Shown: positions 8,999-21,100 of the stretch, in pieces
How the letters are laid out: the number at the start of each line of letters is the position of its first letter
Position numbering within the stretch: position 1 is the stretch's first letter
Assembly: GCA_025094145.1 (NCBI GenBank)
Contig: JALLLS010000002.1
Location: 434,001 to 498,000 of the forward strand
Direction: 5' to 3'
DNA from: Spinellus fusiger
Taxonomy: Eukaryota > Mucoromycota > Mucoromycetes > Mucorales > Phycomycetaceae
DNA: 64,000 nucleotides
The notes under the pieces: generated by a model
The model's database searches: none
Told to the model about the DNA's origin: nothing
What the model saw: only the letters and a program-made list of their open reading frames with translations
Translations under genes and position numbers: made by a program

Positions 8999-11900
8999 AT
9001 GCTTCGACACCAACACAATGATAATGACCCGCCTGGATCGCCCGCTTTGGAGGCCCTCTACCAAGATCTCGATAGTTTTATCAATGAACTATCAGAACAT
9101 CCGCCTGATCTCCTTCATAATGGGCGAGAACAGGACATGGAGAGTGTGTTGGAACAGGTAGGACAAGTGTCTATAGGAAAGAAAGAAAACAACAGAACCA
9201 ACAGACTCAATAACTCAATGAATGGATGGAATAGAGCCCTTACCTGTATTCTTTGGAATCACTGAGCACAGGCTATACGCCTCTTATTGAAAGTTACTCG
9301 GGAAGACCTTTTGATATACAGCCAAGACAGTCAGCAGACATCACACCCCACCAAGTAGCAATGACCCTGTCATTCTTTCCTGCTTCTAAAGAAGTATCAG
9401 AAACAGACGAAGATAGTGAAGAAGATGAACAAAGCGACAAGGAAACATTATTTGCTAATACAACCCCACCCATCTCACCCTCGCTACCAGTCCGAAAACC
9501 ACTCTTTAAACTCTCCTCGGTTGGAAACCATGGTCAGAAAGATCCAAACCATGTGCCGGCTATACTTCAGAGAAGAGACTTTCAAGGATCCCTCAAAAGC
9601 CCTCAATCAGGCATCATCACTCTTCGCTCGAGCTCATTGAATCGACAGGACTCAGGATCCTCCACTCGCTCTGGGGGATTGTCTCCCAGCCTACGTCTAC
9701 AACAAAGAAAGATCACAAGTCCCACCTCTCCCTTGGCAATGCACAGTCGAATGGGAACCTATGAACCATTATTATCAGCCCCACAGACGTCTTTCCAGAT
9801 GTTTTTTCCACATTACGCACTGTTATCTGAATTGGCAGAGAAGTTTGTAGCCCAAGTCATGTATTTATCAGAGAGACGGAAAATAGCCCACTCTTTTCAA
9901 CAGCCTACAAGTTTCACTCGAGCAGAGGCCATTGTAAGTGCTTTGGTGTGGATGGAAGAACCCACAATTCACTCTATGTAGGAAATCATCCGACATCTGC
10001 TACCCACTGGCCTGCCTAATACACTGTACAGAAAGATGAGCAGAATATTTATACACACAACACCTCCTCTGATAGCTGCTATAGTGATGCCTGACATATC
10101 AGTGAAACGGAATACAATTTATAACTCTACACCCGAAGTCTATTATTTAGTAGAGGAAACCATAGAACAGGGCATGCCTCAAGGAATCTACACTCCTTTA
10201 ACGCCTTGCTATACTAATACCTGTCTTCCTGGCCAGGCCGGGTGTTATGCGTATACATGTCCTAACAGAGAACCCATTGGTACAGAAAAGATGGTAAGAA
10301 GGTGTCCATGTGTGTCCATGGAGAGTCGTATTAATGAGAGGAGACTGTATGGGTGGATCAATAGAAAAGAGCAAGTGCTATCAAACGACAAGACTCGGCC
10401 GCTTCTTCTGTAGCTTCATTACAAGAGACGGTAAAAGATAGGACATGTGAAGGATCCATCAATAAACAGAGTATTCATTTATTCATTTTAAACATAAGAC
10501 TCTTTCACGTACATGGTCAGCCACAGTACCCAGAGAGATTCTACAAAACACACCTGACAGTGAGATCAAACGACAAGAAGCCATTCATGAAGTCATTTAT
10601 ACTGAAGAAGACTATGTACGCGATCTTAAGTTACTGGATGAGGTAAGCACTCCATAGACCGTGCTATAAGGACATATCATAATAGGATACATCTCTACTA
10701 GCTGTATGCTCAGCCTCTGCGTTCAGATCCATGCATTGATAGTGAATACCGAGAAGCCTTTTGCGACAATGTGTTCAACAATTACATTCAACTCCTAGAA
10801 CTCCATGCAAAACTCTACCAAGAACTCCGAGATTACCAATGTGCTTGTCAGGCACAAGGGAAGGGTGGGTTTGTAGGAAGAGTAGGCGACATCATCCTGC
10901 GCTACTTGTATCAATTCATGGCCCTCTACACTAAATACGGTCCTCATGTTGTACTAGCTGAATATGCAGTCAAGAAGGAGATCAACAGCAACCCTCTCTT
11001 CCAAACCTATATCCAGGCCAAAGAGCGTCTTGCAGAGTGTCGTAAACTTCCTTTTCGACATTTTATTATTCTACCTGTTACTCGATTACAGCGCTATCCT
11101 CTGTTGATCAGTGCTATTCTGAAAAAGACACCAGACGATCATCCTGACAAACACGATTTGACACTCTGCTCAGACCTTCTAAAGAGTGTGGCGAATGCAA
11201 TGGATGAACAGACAGCAGCAACGAAGATGACTTTACGTATTTACCAAATCAATGATCGTATACGCTACAAAACAGGCGAGTACCATGATTTACAACTGAC
11301 AGATGAAAAAAGACAACTCTTGTACGAAGGCACATTGACACGTCGCTCTCATATGGTGGTGGAGTCTACAGAAATTCATGTTTTTTTATTTGATCATCTT
11401 TTACTCATGACAAAAGAAAAAAAGGGAAATGACTCGGAAGAAGAGTATTATATTTCCAAACGACCCATTCCTCTTGAATTGCTGCATGTTCAAGAAGCAA
11501 CAGAGGGATTTTCTATTGGGATGAGGGCGATAAGTACTGCCCACTCTTCTCTGGCTTCAACTACAGGCACTACTCTTTCTTCTCCGTTTGGTGGTCAATA
11601 TCCTATATTGATTCATCATCTTGGTCGTATGGGTGGAGACCATTTACTGTATGCTGGTAATACAGAAATTAGAATCACATGGAAAGAGAACATTGTATTG
11701 GCAAAGGCACAGATGGAAAAGGCACAGATGGATCGACAAGTATTTGAGATTCGTTCTTTGAGTGATACATCTTTTACTGGATCTACTGTATTGGGTGGTG
11801 GTGCACCTAATCATGGCAAAGTGACATGTTCAGTGCCATTTTGTAAGTGATAAAAGACAGAAAACAGCACTGTATGGAGAGTGTCTAATATTATGATTTC

Positions 11901-13105
11901 TCTTCTAGTAGGAGTAACAGGCATTCGTATGATTGCTGTGGGTACAGTGAGTGGGATATGGATGGGTATTGAAGGAGATACAAGTAGTATTCGGTATATC
12001 CTACCACTGCCAGATGTTCAACAAATTGCTATTCTTGAAGAAGAACACATTCTTCTTGCTCTCGCAGGTAAGTTTATTCTCCTTGGACACCAGAAAGAAA
12101 CTAAAAATCATCTATTGCATGCATTTGAATCAATGTATAGACAAAACACTGATAGCCTATTCTCTTGATTCACTCGACCCAACAGCACCTCATAAATCAG
12201 CAGAACGACCATATCAGAAACTTGCTCAACATATCAGTTATTTCAATGCAGGCGTATGCAGCAACAGAACACTCGTCATTGCCATGAAAAAGCGAGGCAT
12301 GGACAGCCATTTCAAAGCATTTGAACCCATCTGTGGCGACTTGAGAAATCCTCATAATGCGAAATATTTAACTACAAAGTCTAGCTTCTTCTCAAAGGCA
12401 CCTTCTTGGTTCAAGATCTACAAGGTAAAAAAAAATAACAGAGAGAAATGGAAAGAGAAAGACCACTCACTCACTCTTTTTATTTATTTATTTAATTTAA
12501 TTTAATTTAAAATAGGAATTCTATATTGGTGCAGATTCTTTTGCCATTCATTTCTTAAAGGCAAGGGTTGTGGTTGTATGTGCAAGAGGCTTTGAAATCA
12601 TCGATCTTGAACAACTAAGCATGAACCGTAATTTACCTGATATTCAACATCCCTCTTTTGCATTTGTTCAACAACGCGGTGAAGATGTCAAACCACTTGC
12701 CATGTTCCGCTGCAAAGAGCATTATTTATTATGTTATGACGCATTTGCATTTCTTGTCGACAGTCGCGGTGAACTTATTGAAGACTCTTCTTCATTAATT
12801 ATTTGGGAAGGTGTTCCACAAGCAGTGGCCTTTTGCTATCCCTACGTTATTGCATTTGATCCACGGTTCATAGAAGTTCGTAATGTGGTTACAGTAAGTC
12901 TTTTGTATTCTTTGTGTATGATGGTTACTCATCATGGAACGTATAGGGGAAACTGGTACAGATTCTAGCGGGTGAGCATATGCGCTGCTTACAATTCAGT
13001 AATGGTACCTTTACTCCCATCATTCATGGATGTATGGCTCATCCTTTCAAGCCAGACTATCAGTACATCTTCCAGCTTCAAGCAAATTTTGAGCCGATAT
13101 TTTAA
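8999..13105 (+). CDS. Rho1 guanine nucleotide exchange factor (Rom1/Rom2-type), paralogue 1
   Basis: Ten exons joined by eye give an uninterrupted frame of 1166 codons: 8999-9157, 9235-9933, 9982-10293, 10365-10430, 10499-10642, 10702-11842, 11909-12067, 12141-12424, 12516-12893 and 12947-13105. Order: a Ser-rich N-terminus; a DEP-like domain across exons 2-3; a Cys motif (TPCYTNTC...GCYAYTCP); the DH domain (IHEVIYTEEDYVRDLKLLDE to LPVTRLQRYPLLISAILKKT, the latter being the conserved helix); a PH domain (about 11300-11700); and a C-terminal CNH domain (GVTGIRMIAVGTVSGIWMG to IAFDPRFIEVRN). In yeasts Rom1/Rom2 activate Rho1 at the plasma membrane in cell-wall integrity signalling. All introns are GT-AG, 48-91 nt. 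It faces paralogue 2 (18105-22356) convergently. Confidence 0.9.
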
Positions 13106-14703
13106 TTCCTTCAGCAAGTGTGAGAGAGACGATGATTATCACTATTAATACTATTAGAAAGACAAGGAAAAGAACTATTTATTCATCTTTTCTTCCATTA
13201 CACACAACACACATCAATGTATACTACCACTTTAGCATATCTATTCACCTATATTTAAATTCTTATTTTACTTTTTTCACTAGCACTATTATTGTATCTT
13301 TGTTTTATTTGTTATAGTTTTATTCATATATTTATATATTTTTATATATAAATATGTGTGTGTATGTGTTATTTTATGCTTAACCACATCATTACCTTTT
13401 TACTTTTATAAAGGCACAAATAAATCATTCTAATATTTGCTTGCTCTTTATTCATAATACATCACTAAAAACCATTTCCTTGTAACATCCATACTCGTAT
13501 ACTGCTATGGCTAAGAGAAAAAAGGAATTCTTTAGCCCATATGCAGTGGTTTATTTTCCGCAGGTGCTAGATAAAGTGCTGACCCCTATTCCAAGTGTCA
13601 ACATCATCGTATGTATCCGACGTATTACTTGCATACTTTTTTCTCAAATTCTACTCATGCTGTCTTGTGTATTTTAATTTAAAAAATAACTTGTAGAAAA
13701 TGATATGTGGGAGCTAAAAATCGAAAAGCAGGAACGACAGGGATATCTTCTCAACCTTGAGGCTTATTAGAAGAAAGATCTTTGTTTATCTGCAACGCTA
13801 TCGTAGTTTCTTTTCTTTCTTTCTAGGAGGTTTAGTGCATAATCTCGTATTGATAAAAGTTTAAAACTATAGCATGTATATTGACTCCTAAAAAGGATAA
13901 TTTAAATAGCCACTCTATCGAGAATAGATAGGTATTGTATTATTATTATTTATCTTAATACAATGATCTTTTGATTCTCTCTCAATTTTACATTAAAATA
14001 TAAATGAAATCATTATACTAACCAGATAGTTTCATGAAACTAGGTTTGTTTTATATTGTATTTTATGCACAGAAAACATCAGTGTGAAAACAAAGAAAAA
14101 TATGCATTGATAAAGTCCAGTAATAACTAGCAGGTTACGGCTATACACTTTTTATTTTCTACTCTATATTTAAATCGTGTACCATTTAGTTTAAACAGTT
14201 TGTTAAAAGTGCTAAAATATAAGCCATTATATTCATTATTAAGAGAGAAAAATGAATAGACAGTTGAAACTGATAAGATGACCAATAGTCTGTACCATGC
14301 TAAATCTAATGTTCTCCCATGAAATAATTTTGATCTCTTTAGTCATACATTTATACACCTGTACATCAATTACAGTTTTATCTATTTCTACTTCATGGAC
14401 GAACTTTAATCAAACAGTGTTGTAATTCTTCCCGAAAAACTATTTACCTGAGTGGCCAACTGAGCAAATGTATTTATTTATGCATTATACCTGAAGGGTA
14501 ATATTGGTAAATTTAGTTCATCAGGGCTTTGCAATTAGTAGTATTAGCATTGCTACCCAATGTAAAAGGATATAGTTATATGTTATGTATTTAAGCTTGG
14601 GATGAATGGGAAATAACTCTAATACTTTTTTAAAAAAAATTAAAGGTCTAGACTTAATATATTGGAAGTAAATAATAAAACAAGTTGAACATTTTTTTCT
14701 CTC
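13106..14703. other. AT-rich intergenic DNA
   Basis: This is the 3' flank of the first Rho GEF gene. It contains AATAAA-like sequences and a TATATTT/ATGTGTGTATGTG tract at about 13327-13370. Apart from the doubtful small spliced frame at 13507-13770 I see no coding signal. Confidence 0.5.
13507..13770 (+). CDS. Doubtful small open frame
   Basis: An ATG in good context (GCTATGGC) opens MAKRKKEFFSPYAVVYFPQV and runs to a stop at about 13677. A GTATGT donor near 13610 and a TTGTAG acceptor near 13696 bracket an intron-like stretch, followed by a frame reading NDMWELKIEKQERQGYLLNL. The phases do not join cleanly. I do not recognise it; it may be a relic of a gene fragment or chance. Confidence 0.2.
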
Positions 14704-15107
14704 TACACACCCAAAGATTTTCTGGCCTTTAAGCGATGATATCTCTTTCTTTTTAAGTAAAAGAAAAAACGCACCTTTTATGGAATGATGTTTAGAATCA
14801 AAAGGTTTGAGGATATCCAAATTATAATTTCTTTTTGTAGTATACCTCAATATCAAATTGAATTATCAGTAAAATATAGTGTTTAAATAGAATTGTTTAT
14901 TATAATAATATAGCCAATACTATATTATGACTATAGCTACTACCTAATAACAATACAATGAGTGTCTTGTGGAATAAATTGAGCTCAAGCCCAGTATTAG
15001 AAACAATACTTAGTTATCATTAAGTACTATTATTGAGAACAGTTACAATAAAACGGTTGAAGTGATTATGAATATTGAGTCAATGAATAGCTATAGTACT
15101 TTTAATA

Positions 15108-16454
15108 CAGCCACACAACATTAGAAAGTATACGACCCCCTAATTTATACATTTTTAAACATGATTCATCCTCTTTTTACCACAGAATCACATTCCATTA
15201 AACAACTTCAAATGTCAAACGCAGAATCCTCAACTATAAACTCTTGAGTTTATAATAAGCTTGAAGAAAATAGAGTAATGAGGTGTTTATTGGCTTAAAA
15301 AAAAGAAAAATACTCCATGGGTACCATTTCAAAGGTCACTGGCATTAACAAGACTACTGTCCAAAAGATCATTAGTAGAATCAAGACTAATGGTGCACCT
15401 CTACCAAATACTAGTTCTGATGCACCAAAAAAACTTAACGAGAGAGACCTCAGACGACTTGAGGCCATTCTAAGAGGCAACCCATTTGCCTCCTATAGCT
15501 ATATAAATCTGGAACTTAAGGCACATCAGATAATCATCTGTAGTGCAATATTCATCAAATGAATATATTAGATTGAGTTTGGTTCCTACTTTGCAGCACA
15601 CAAGCCAAGGTTATCTGAGGAAAATAAGAAGAAAAGACTTCATTGGGCCAAGGAACGGGTCAATTGGACCCCTGATGACTGGAGACGCATTGTATGGTCT
15701 GATGAGTCACGGTTTGAAGTAGAGGTTTACCTTGGGAGGAGCCAGAATGATTCGAAAGATCGGAGAGAAGTATAAGGCTGCTCATAGTGTAACTACAACC
15801 AAAATGAGGGGAAAGGCAGTATAATGATCTGGAGCTAATTCTGGGCTGGTGGATTTGGGCCTTTGGTCTTTGTTGATAGCACTGTGAATCAGGACGTATA
15901 TGTCAACATTTTGCCAGGAAAATTTCTGCCATGGTTCATTGAATTGAATGAGAAGGAGGATAAGGACTTTATATTCCAAGAAGATGGGGCTAGCTGCCAT
16001 ACAGGTGGCTATACAACATGGTGGAAGAACACACATGTAATCAGGCGCTTTGATTACTGGCCTGCCCAAAGTTCTGATCTCAACCCCATTGAACATATCT
16101 GGAGCTGTCTTGATAAGCTTATCAATGACAAGAGGGCCGGTATCAAAAATATCGATGAGCTCAAGACAGCTTTAGAAGAAGCTTGGAGAAATATTCACGT
16201 CGATCTTGCCGAACGTTTAGTTGGCTCAATGAAGGATCACTGCCAGGCAGTTATTGATGCCAAAGGTGGCCCAAAAAAACATTAAATAGAAACTTTTTTT
16301 TATATATTACTATAGACAATATGTTAAACTAACTTTTTGTTGAATTTGAAGTCATTAGTATGTGTTTTGAAGTCGTAACATTTATATCCGTAAAGCATGT
16401 TTTTTTTCAGGATTTCAAAAAATGAAAATCGTATACTTTCTAATGTTGTGACTG
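15108..16454 (+). mobile_element. Tc1-like transposon T1 nested in A2
   Basis: The ends are inverted copies: CAGCCACACAACATTAGAAA at 15108 and, on the other strand, CAGTCACAACATTAGAAAGT from 16454, flanked by TA on both sides. Comparison with the same point in A3 (41456-41476), which lacks the insertion, shows the TA duplication exactly. Length 1347 bp. A second copy (T2) is at 42506-43855. Confidence 0.88.
15317..16285 (+). pseudogene. Tc1-like transposase, inactivated
   Basis: The N-terminus MGTISKVTGINKTTVQKIIS is the second HTH of a Tc1 transposase. The first catalytic Asp is in IVWSDESRFEV (about 15690), the second in FQEDGASCHTG, and the Glu in SSDLNPIEHIW. I count 35 residues between the second Asp and the Glu, against 34 in classical Tc1. 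Breaks: TGA at 15560-15562 after AIFIK, further stops and a one-base shift near 15770-15825, and TAA at 15836-15838. The C-terminal 140 codons (15863-16285) are open. The first HTH region is missing or unreadable. Confidence 0.85.
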
Positions 16455-16792
16455 TATAAGTGAGTTTGGTTATATTTTATGGATAATGACCACTAGAGTT
16501 GATTCAGTGTGTTCTATAATAAATCTTTCTCAATCAATGTTATGCTGAAAATATTGTGGGCTTATGGATAACAAACTATGTTAAACAATAAATTCAGTGA
16601 TTGAGTTGCAATGTCAGGTTTACCTCTTCCTTTTATCCAACTTTATAGTGTTTAATTGCAGAGTCCATAGTCAATGCTAAAACAGATAGACAGTGAGAAG
16701 GTTCTTTTCAAACACATTAGCCAACCAAAGAAATAATACAATCTCATGGTTCATGTATTTCCTTATATATCCTAAAGATCTTTAGGTGTGTA

Positions 16793-17457
16793 GATGATCA
16801 TGATGCTGAGTTATTGATCGACCAGCAAAGTTGTAATCTCATAGAGTATTGTTTATAAATATATACCTTTATTGACTCAATTGCATGCATATATTAAAAG
16901 ATAAACAAAACTAAGTGTTACTTATTTGAAATAAAGCATCCAACACAAGATGCTAGTCAGAAAGAAAAAAAAAAGCTATATGTTTTATTATATTTATATA
17001 TAATGCAGTGATACTAACTGAGAGGCTAGTAAACTTTTTTAGTGTAGTGCTTGAATGAATTCATAATACAGTAGTTAACCAACACCTGTTTTCTCTTCTT
17101 TCTTTTTTTTAAAAAAAAAATAAGCTAAGGATTATCTGAAAAAATAGAAGCTCGACTGCTATTGTTCTTTTTCCTGGTGATTTTTTTTTATCTTTGTTAA
17201 TTTATTTGCATTGAAATTTACGTTAAAGATTATTATATATTATAAAATAGTCATCAGTTACCTCAAAATGTACTCTCTATGCACTAATTAATTCTGAGAA
17301 TAACCATGCACTAGACTCTCAACACTAGTGTAGAAAGGTGTCTATACATTATCAGTGTCACAATACAATACAATGATTAAGTAATATGCATAATTTATGG
17401 GCAAAAAGTCATTTCATATTCAATAAGCTCAATAAAAGTAGATATCTGTTACATCTA

Positions 17458-17494
<37 letters not shown>

Positions 17495-18104
17495 ATTGTT
17501 GGATTTACTACTAATAATAATAATAATAATGGCACATAATTACCATTAGCTAGTACTTGTCCATGGAAGACATATGATCACGAAAGTAGCATGAGAGTAG
17601 ATGTTTTAACGTACGTACTAAGACTTGATTCTATAGCCAACTCTTATCGTAAAAGATATATCGGCAAAAATGTATGCGACACCTCTTATTCTTATGGATT
17701 AAAATATTAGTCTTGATCTACGAACTTTTGACTTCTTTATTAACTCACCAACTCTATTAAAAACTAGAATGAATAAACAGCATGAGCAATAAGAAAGATG
17801 AATTGGGTAAAAGCCTAATTCTGGCCTTTATAGTTTTATTGTAATAAAACACAAAAGGTACTTGGATCACTTGCTTTGCCTGCTCAATTAATATAATTTA
17901 CATAAAGCCATCTGATTATTTCAAACAAAATGTGGCTTAAATATAAAAGAGAGAGAAAGAAAGAAAATAAATGAAGAAAAATGAATGAGAAAGTGGATGA
18001 GAATGAATAAGGTAGAGCACTTAGTAGTAATGAAATGGAGTGGTATGAAAGAGAACTAGCAGTGCTGAATGTAAACCTGTGTATAGTTGAGATTAAGGGT
18101 TTTT
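16793..18104. other. AT-rich intergenic DNA with TTG and TAA microsatellites
   Basis: This separates A2 from the 3' end of the second Rho GEF gene. It has a (TTG)n tract at about 17458-17503 and a (TAA)n tract at about 17510-17532. No gene is supported; the 75-codon minus frame at 17884-18111 is low-complexity Ser/Phe. Confidence 0.55.
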
Positions 18105-21100
18105 TCAACAAATGTGTTTCAACTCAAATATGAGTTCACATCCCAATAAACGGTCTTCCATAACACATTGGATAATTTCGGTAGGATCTAGACTTAGACA
18201 CCGTATATTGATACCTGGAATAACTTGCACCAGTTCACCCTAATATATCCATAATGAGATAAACACAGTATATATAAGCAGTTATAAGGACTGTGTATCT
18301 TACCGTATTCATGTGCCTCACTTCAATAAAAGTTGAATCAAAGGCAATAACATAGGGAAATTGGAAAGCAAATGCAGTGGGTGCTCCTTCCCATTGAATT
18401 ATCCATTCGTCTCTCATTCGCTTTCCTTTTTTATCAATGTAAAATGCAATTTCTAAACATTTTCATATTAGCACACTAGAAAGACATACACTATAATTTT
18501 ACCATTATAACATAGCAAGATAGTACCATCTGGATGTCGAAACATTGAAATTGGTTTCAAGTTTTCTTTTTGTAAAATGAAGTTGTGGCCCTCATCTCTA
18601 GGATCCAAAACGCCTAATTGAATTATTAGAAAGTTGAAAAACACACTATGTTATTTTTTGGAAGAATATCTTACTTTGTACTTCAGCTGATGCAATGTTA
18701 ACCATTTGGAATCCTTTAGCACTGCCAACACATATAATGTTTTTAAAGTACTGGATGGAAGTGGCTTCTCCAGGTATATAGAGGTCTTTGTACACCTTTA
18801 GGCCTTCATTTGAGCCACGCATAAACAAGCCCAAATGAGGTTTGTTTTTCTTTTTAGTGTCTCCAGTAGTGTGTGGCTCCAGAGCACGGATGGTAGAAGT
18901 GATGGCATTGTAACGTACAAAACAGACAAGTGTTTTTTCTGATGGTTTATCCAGTAGTGTCTTTTCAAGTACTTTTCCAACTTTGAAGAAGGAAACGTGG
19001 CTACTTATTTTTCTACCTCGTTTAGCACTCGTATCCTCTGACAAAAGACTATCTAGAGAGTAGGTATAAAGAATTTTGTCGGCCAGAACGAGAATAAGAT
19101 TGGACCCTTCAAGAATATCTATCTGTGACACTTTTTCCATGGCTAGCAATCTAACCATGATATCGTCATTATTGTTTTTCTTCATGTAGACACCTTGATC
19201 ACTGCCAATAAGTATAGATTGGCCTGTATTTTTCATGGACAAGTTAGTTACAAAATGTTGATGGTAGAAGAACAGTTTACCATGAGTTACAGCACAATTG
19301 ACTCTATTAAGAGAATTGAAGAATTTCTCACTAATAGTCATGACATTAAAGACCTTTTGTTTTTCAGTCAAAATGAGTCTTTGGTGTTCTATTTTATGAA
19401 CCCATTGACGTCGAGCAAGAATGGTAGTCGCATAAAGTGTAATAGGTCCAAATCCTTGACGCCCCAGATAAGCAAAACTGATAGGATGTCCACCCTTGTT
19501 ACTATTAGAAGCTACTACTTCTGTGCTATTAATGACTGGACCAGCACCTGTGCTTGAGCGTCCATACGGAAGAAGAGAGGCAACTCTTTTTGTTTGATCT
19601 GGTAATGTCAGTGCCAATAAAGCTAGAGGAATAGGCTACTCATAATACAAAGGGTTCTATTTTAATTATTGTCTCTTTCCATCCTGATCACTTACTTTCT
19701 TGTATATCTTGTGATGTTCTGTATTCTGAACATACTTCTGCTTGGTGATAATAATACAAGTGTCAATTAAATAAACTTGCATATCAGAAGACTCAGATCC
19801 TGTTCCTTTTTTCTTCAGTGGGCCTTTGAAGATCATTTTTCTCTGTTCAGACTGAAGCGCCAACTCCTTCTATAATACTGCTTAGCTTTTCTTTCTCGTC
19901 TTCTTTCATCTTTGCTTCTATTTACCAATTCTGATGGATTTCTCATCTTTAGTTTTTCCCTGAGCATCTTGAGATTAAACATGTTTTCTGCTTTTCCTGT
20001 TTTTTCATTGACTTTGCTTAAGAATTCTGAAATGATCTTCATTACTTTTGGTATATCTTCTTGATCAGGATGGTCTTTTGAAGTATGTTTTACTATTTCT
20101 CGTAAAATAAGGTTGTATCTTCCAAGGCGAGTGGTAGGTTTTGTCAAATACCCATTCAGCTCTAGTTTTCGGGATTGTGGGAGTCTTTCCGTGGCCTGTC
20201 CATCGTATTAAGAGACATCCTAGTGAAAAAAATCAATGGACTTACCTCTACAAATCTCGAGAAATCTGAATTTGTAGACTTTTCTGTCTCTAGTACATAT
20301 TTACTGATGATCTGATGGGCTCCATAATCAACAAATGGCTCAAATTTAACAACATGCTTTAGTAGTGTGTCTCCTATACGGTGGATGATGGGATCAGCAC
20401 TCTGAAGCTTCAAGAGTGATTCTGATAGTTTTTCACTAACAGTATGTATCTCCATTATATTCCAAAAGAGCTCATTCACTAGAGGTTCATAGGATTTCTC
20501 ACTACCCTCTATGCCTGCCAATAAAGGCGTAATCCAATACTAAACAACAGACATGTTAGAAATATACACTAATGTATATGTTTACCGTTTGAAGATAGGC
20601 AATATCATCCACAAAATCCTTTTCTGTATAGATAAGCTCAAACATATTCTCCTGTCTCTTTCTTTCTTCTGAACTAATGCTTTGTGATACGTCTTTGCTC
20701 ACTGTGGATATCCATAGACGTTCTTCTATCTGTGTATTTGTGGATCAGAATGGCATAGAGAGTAGCTGTTATTTTACCTGGTCTGTGATGGATGATTGAC
20801 TTGTATAATGGTGGAGAACACGTAAAGGTGCCAGACCAGATGACTAATTTCGTAGTGAACCGTAAGCTCAAATATAGATTTAACCTTCTGCATATCCTTA
20901 CTGTATTAGGCAAACGTGGACAGAGTGGACTATAACAATATTTGTTTTGTGTGCATGTAGGAGAATAGCAACGTGTAAGAACAGTGAATATTCCATTAGG
21001 AAGTCCATCATCCACATGTATAGAAGTATGGGAGGAAGCAATTGGTAGATCTTCAGAGGACAGTTGGATTTCTTTTTCTGGTGTGCTAGTCATAGGTATA

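Larger units (their letters stand above)
14706..16790. mobile_element. Family A TIR element, copy A2 (split by Tc1 insertion)
   Basis: The left end is TA/CACACCCAAAGATTTTCT from 14706 and the right end is ATCTTTAGGTGTG/TA at 16790. The inverted ends match over CACACC-[CT]-AAAGAT. Without the nested Tc1-like element (15108-16454) the copy is about 740 bp. It matches A1 (5990-6782) and A3 (40035-41835) along its length and has no coding capacity of its own. TA flanks suggest a Tc1/mariner-type insertion mechanism. Confidence 0.72.

Noticed and set aside
19850..19905. Apparent frameshift in the second Rho GEF gene before the PH domain
   Set aside because: A 55-nt intron (GTAAAT to ATTATAG) joins both frames correctly, so the gene is not broken.
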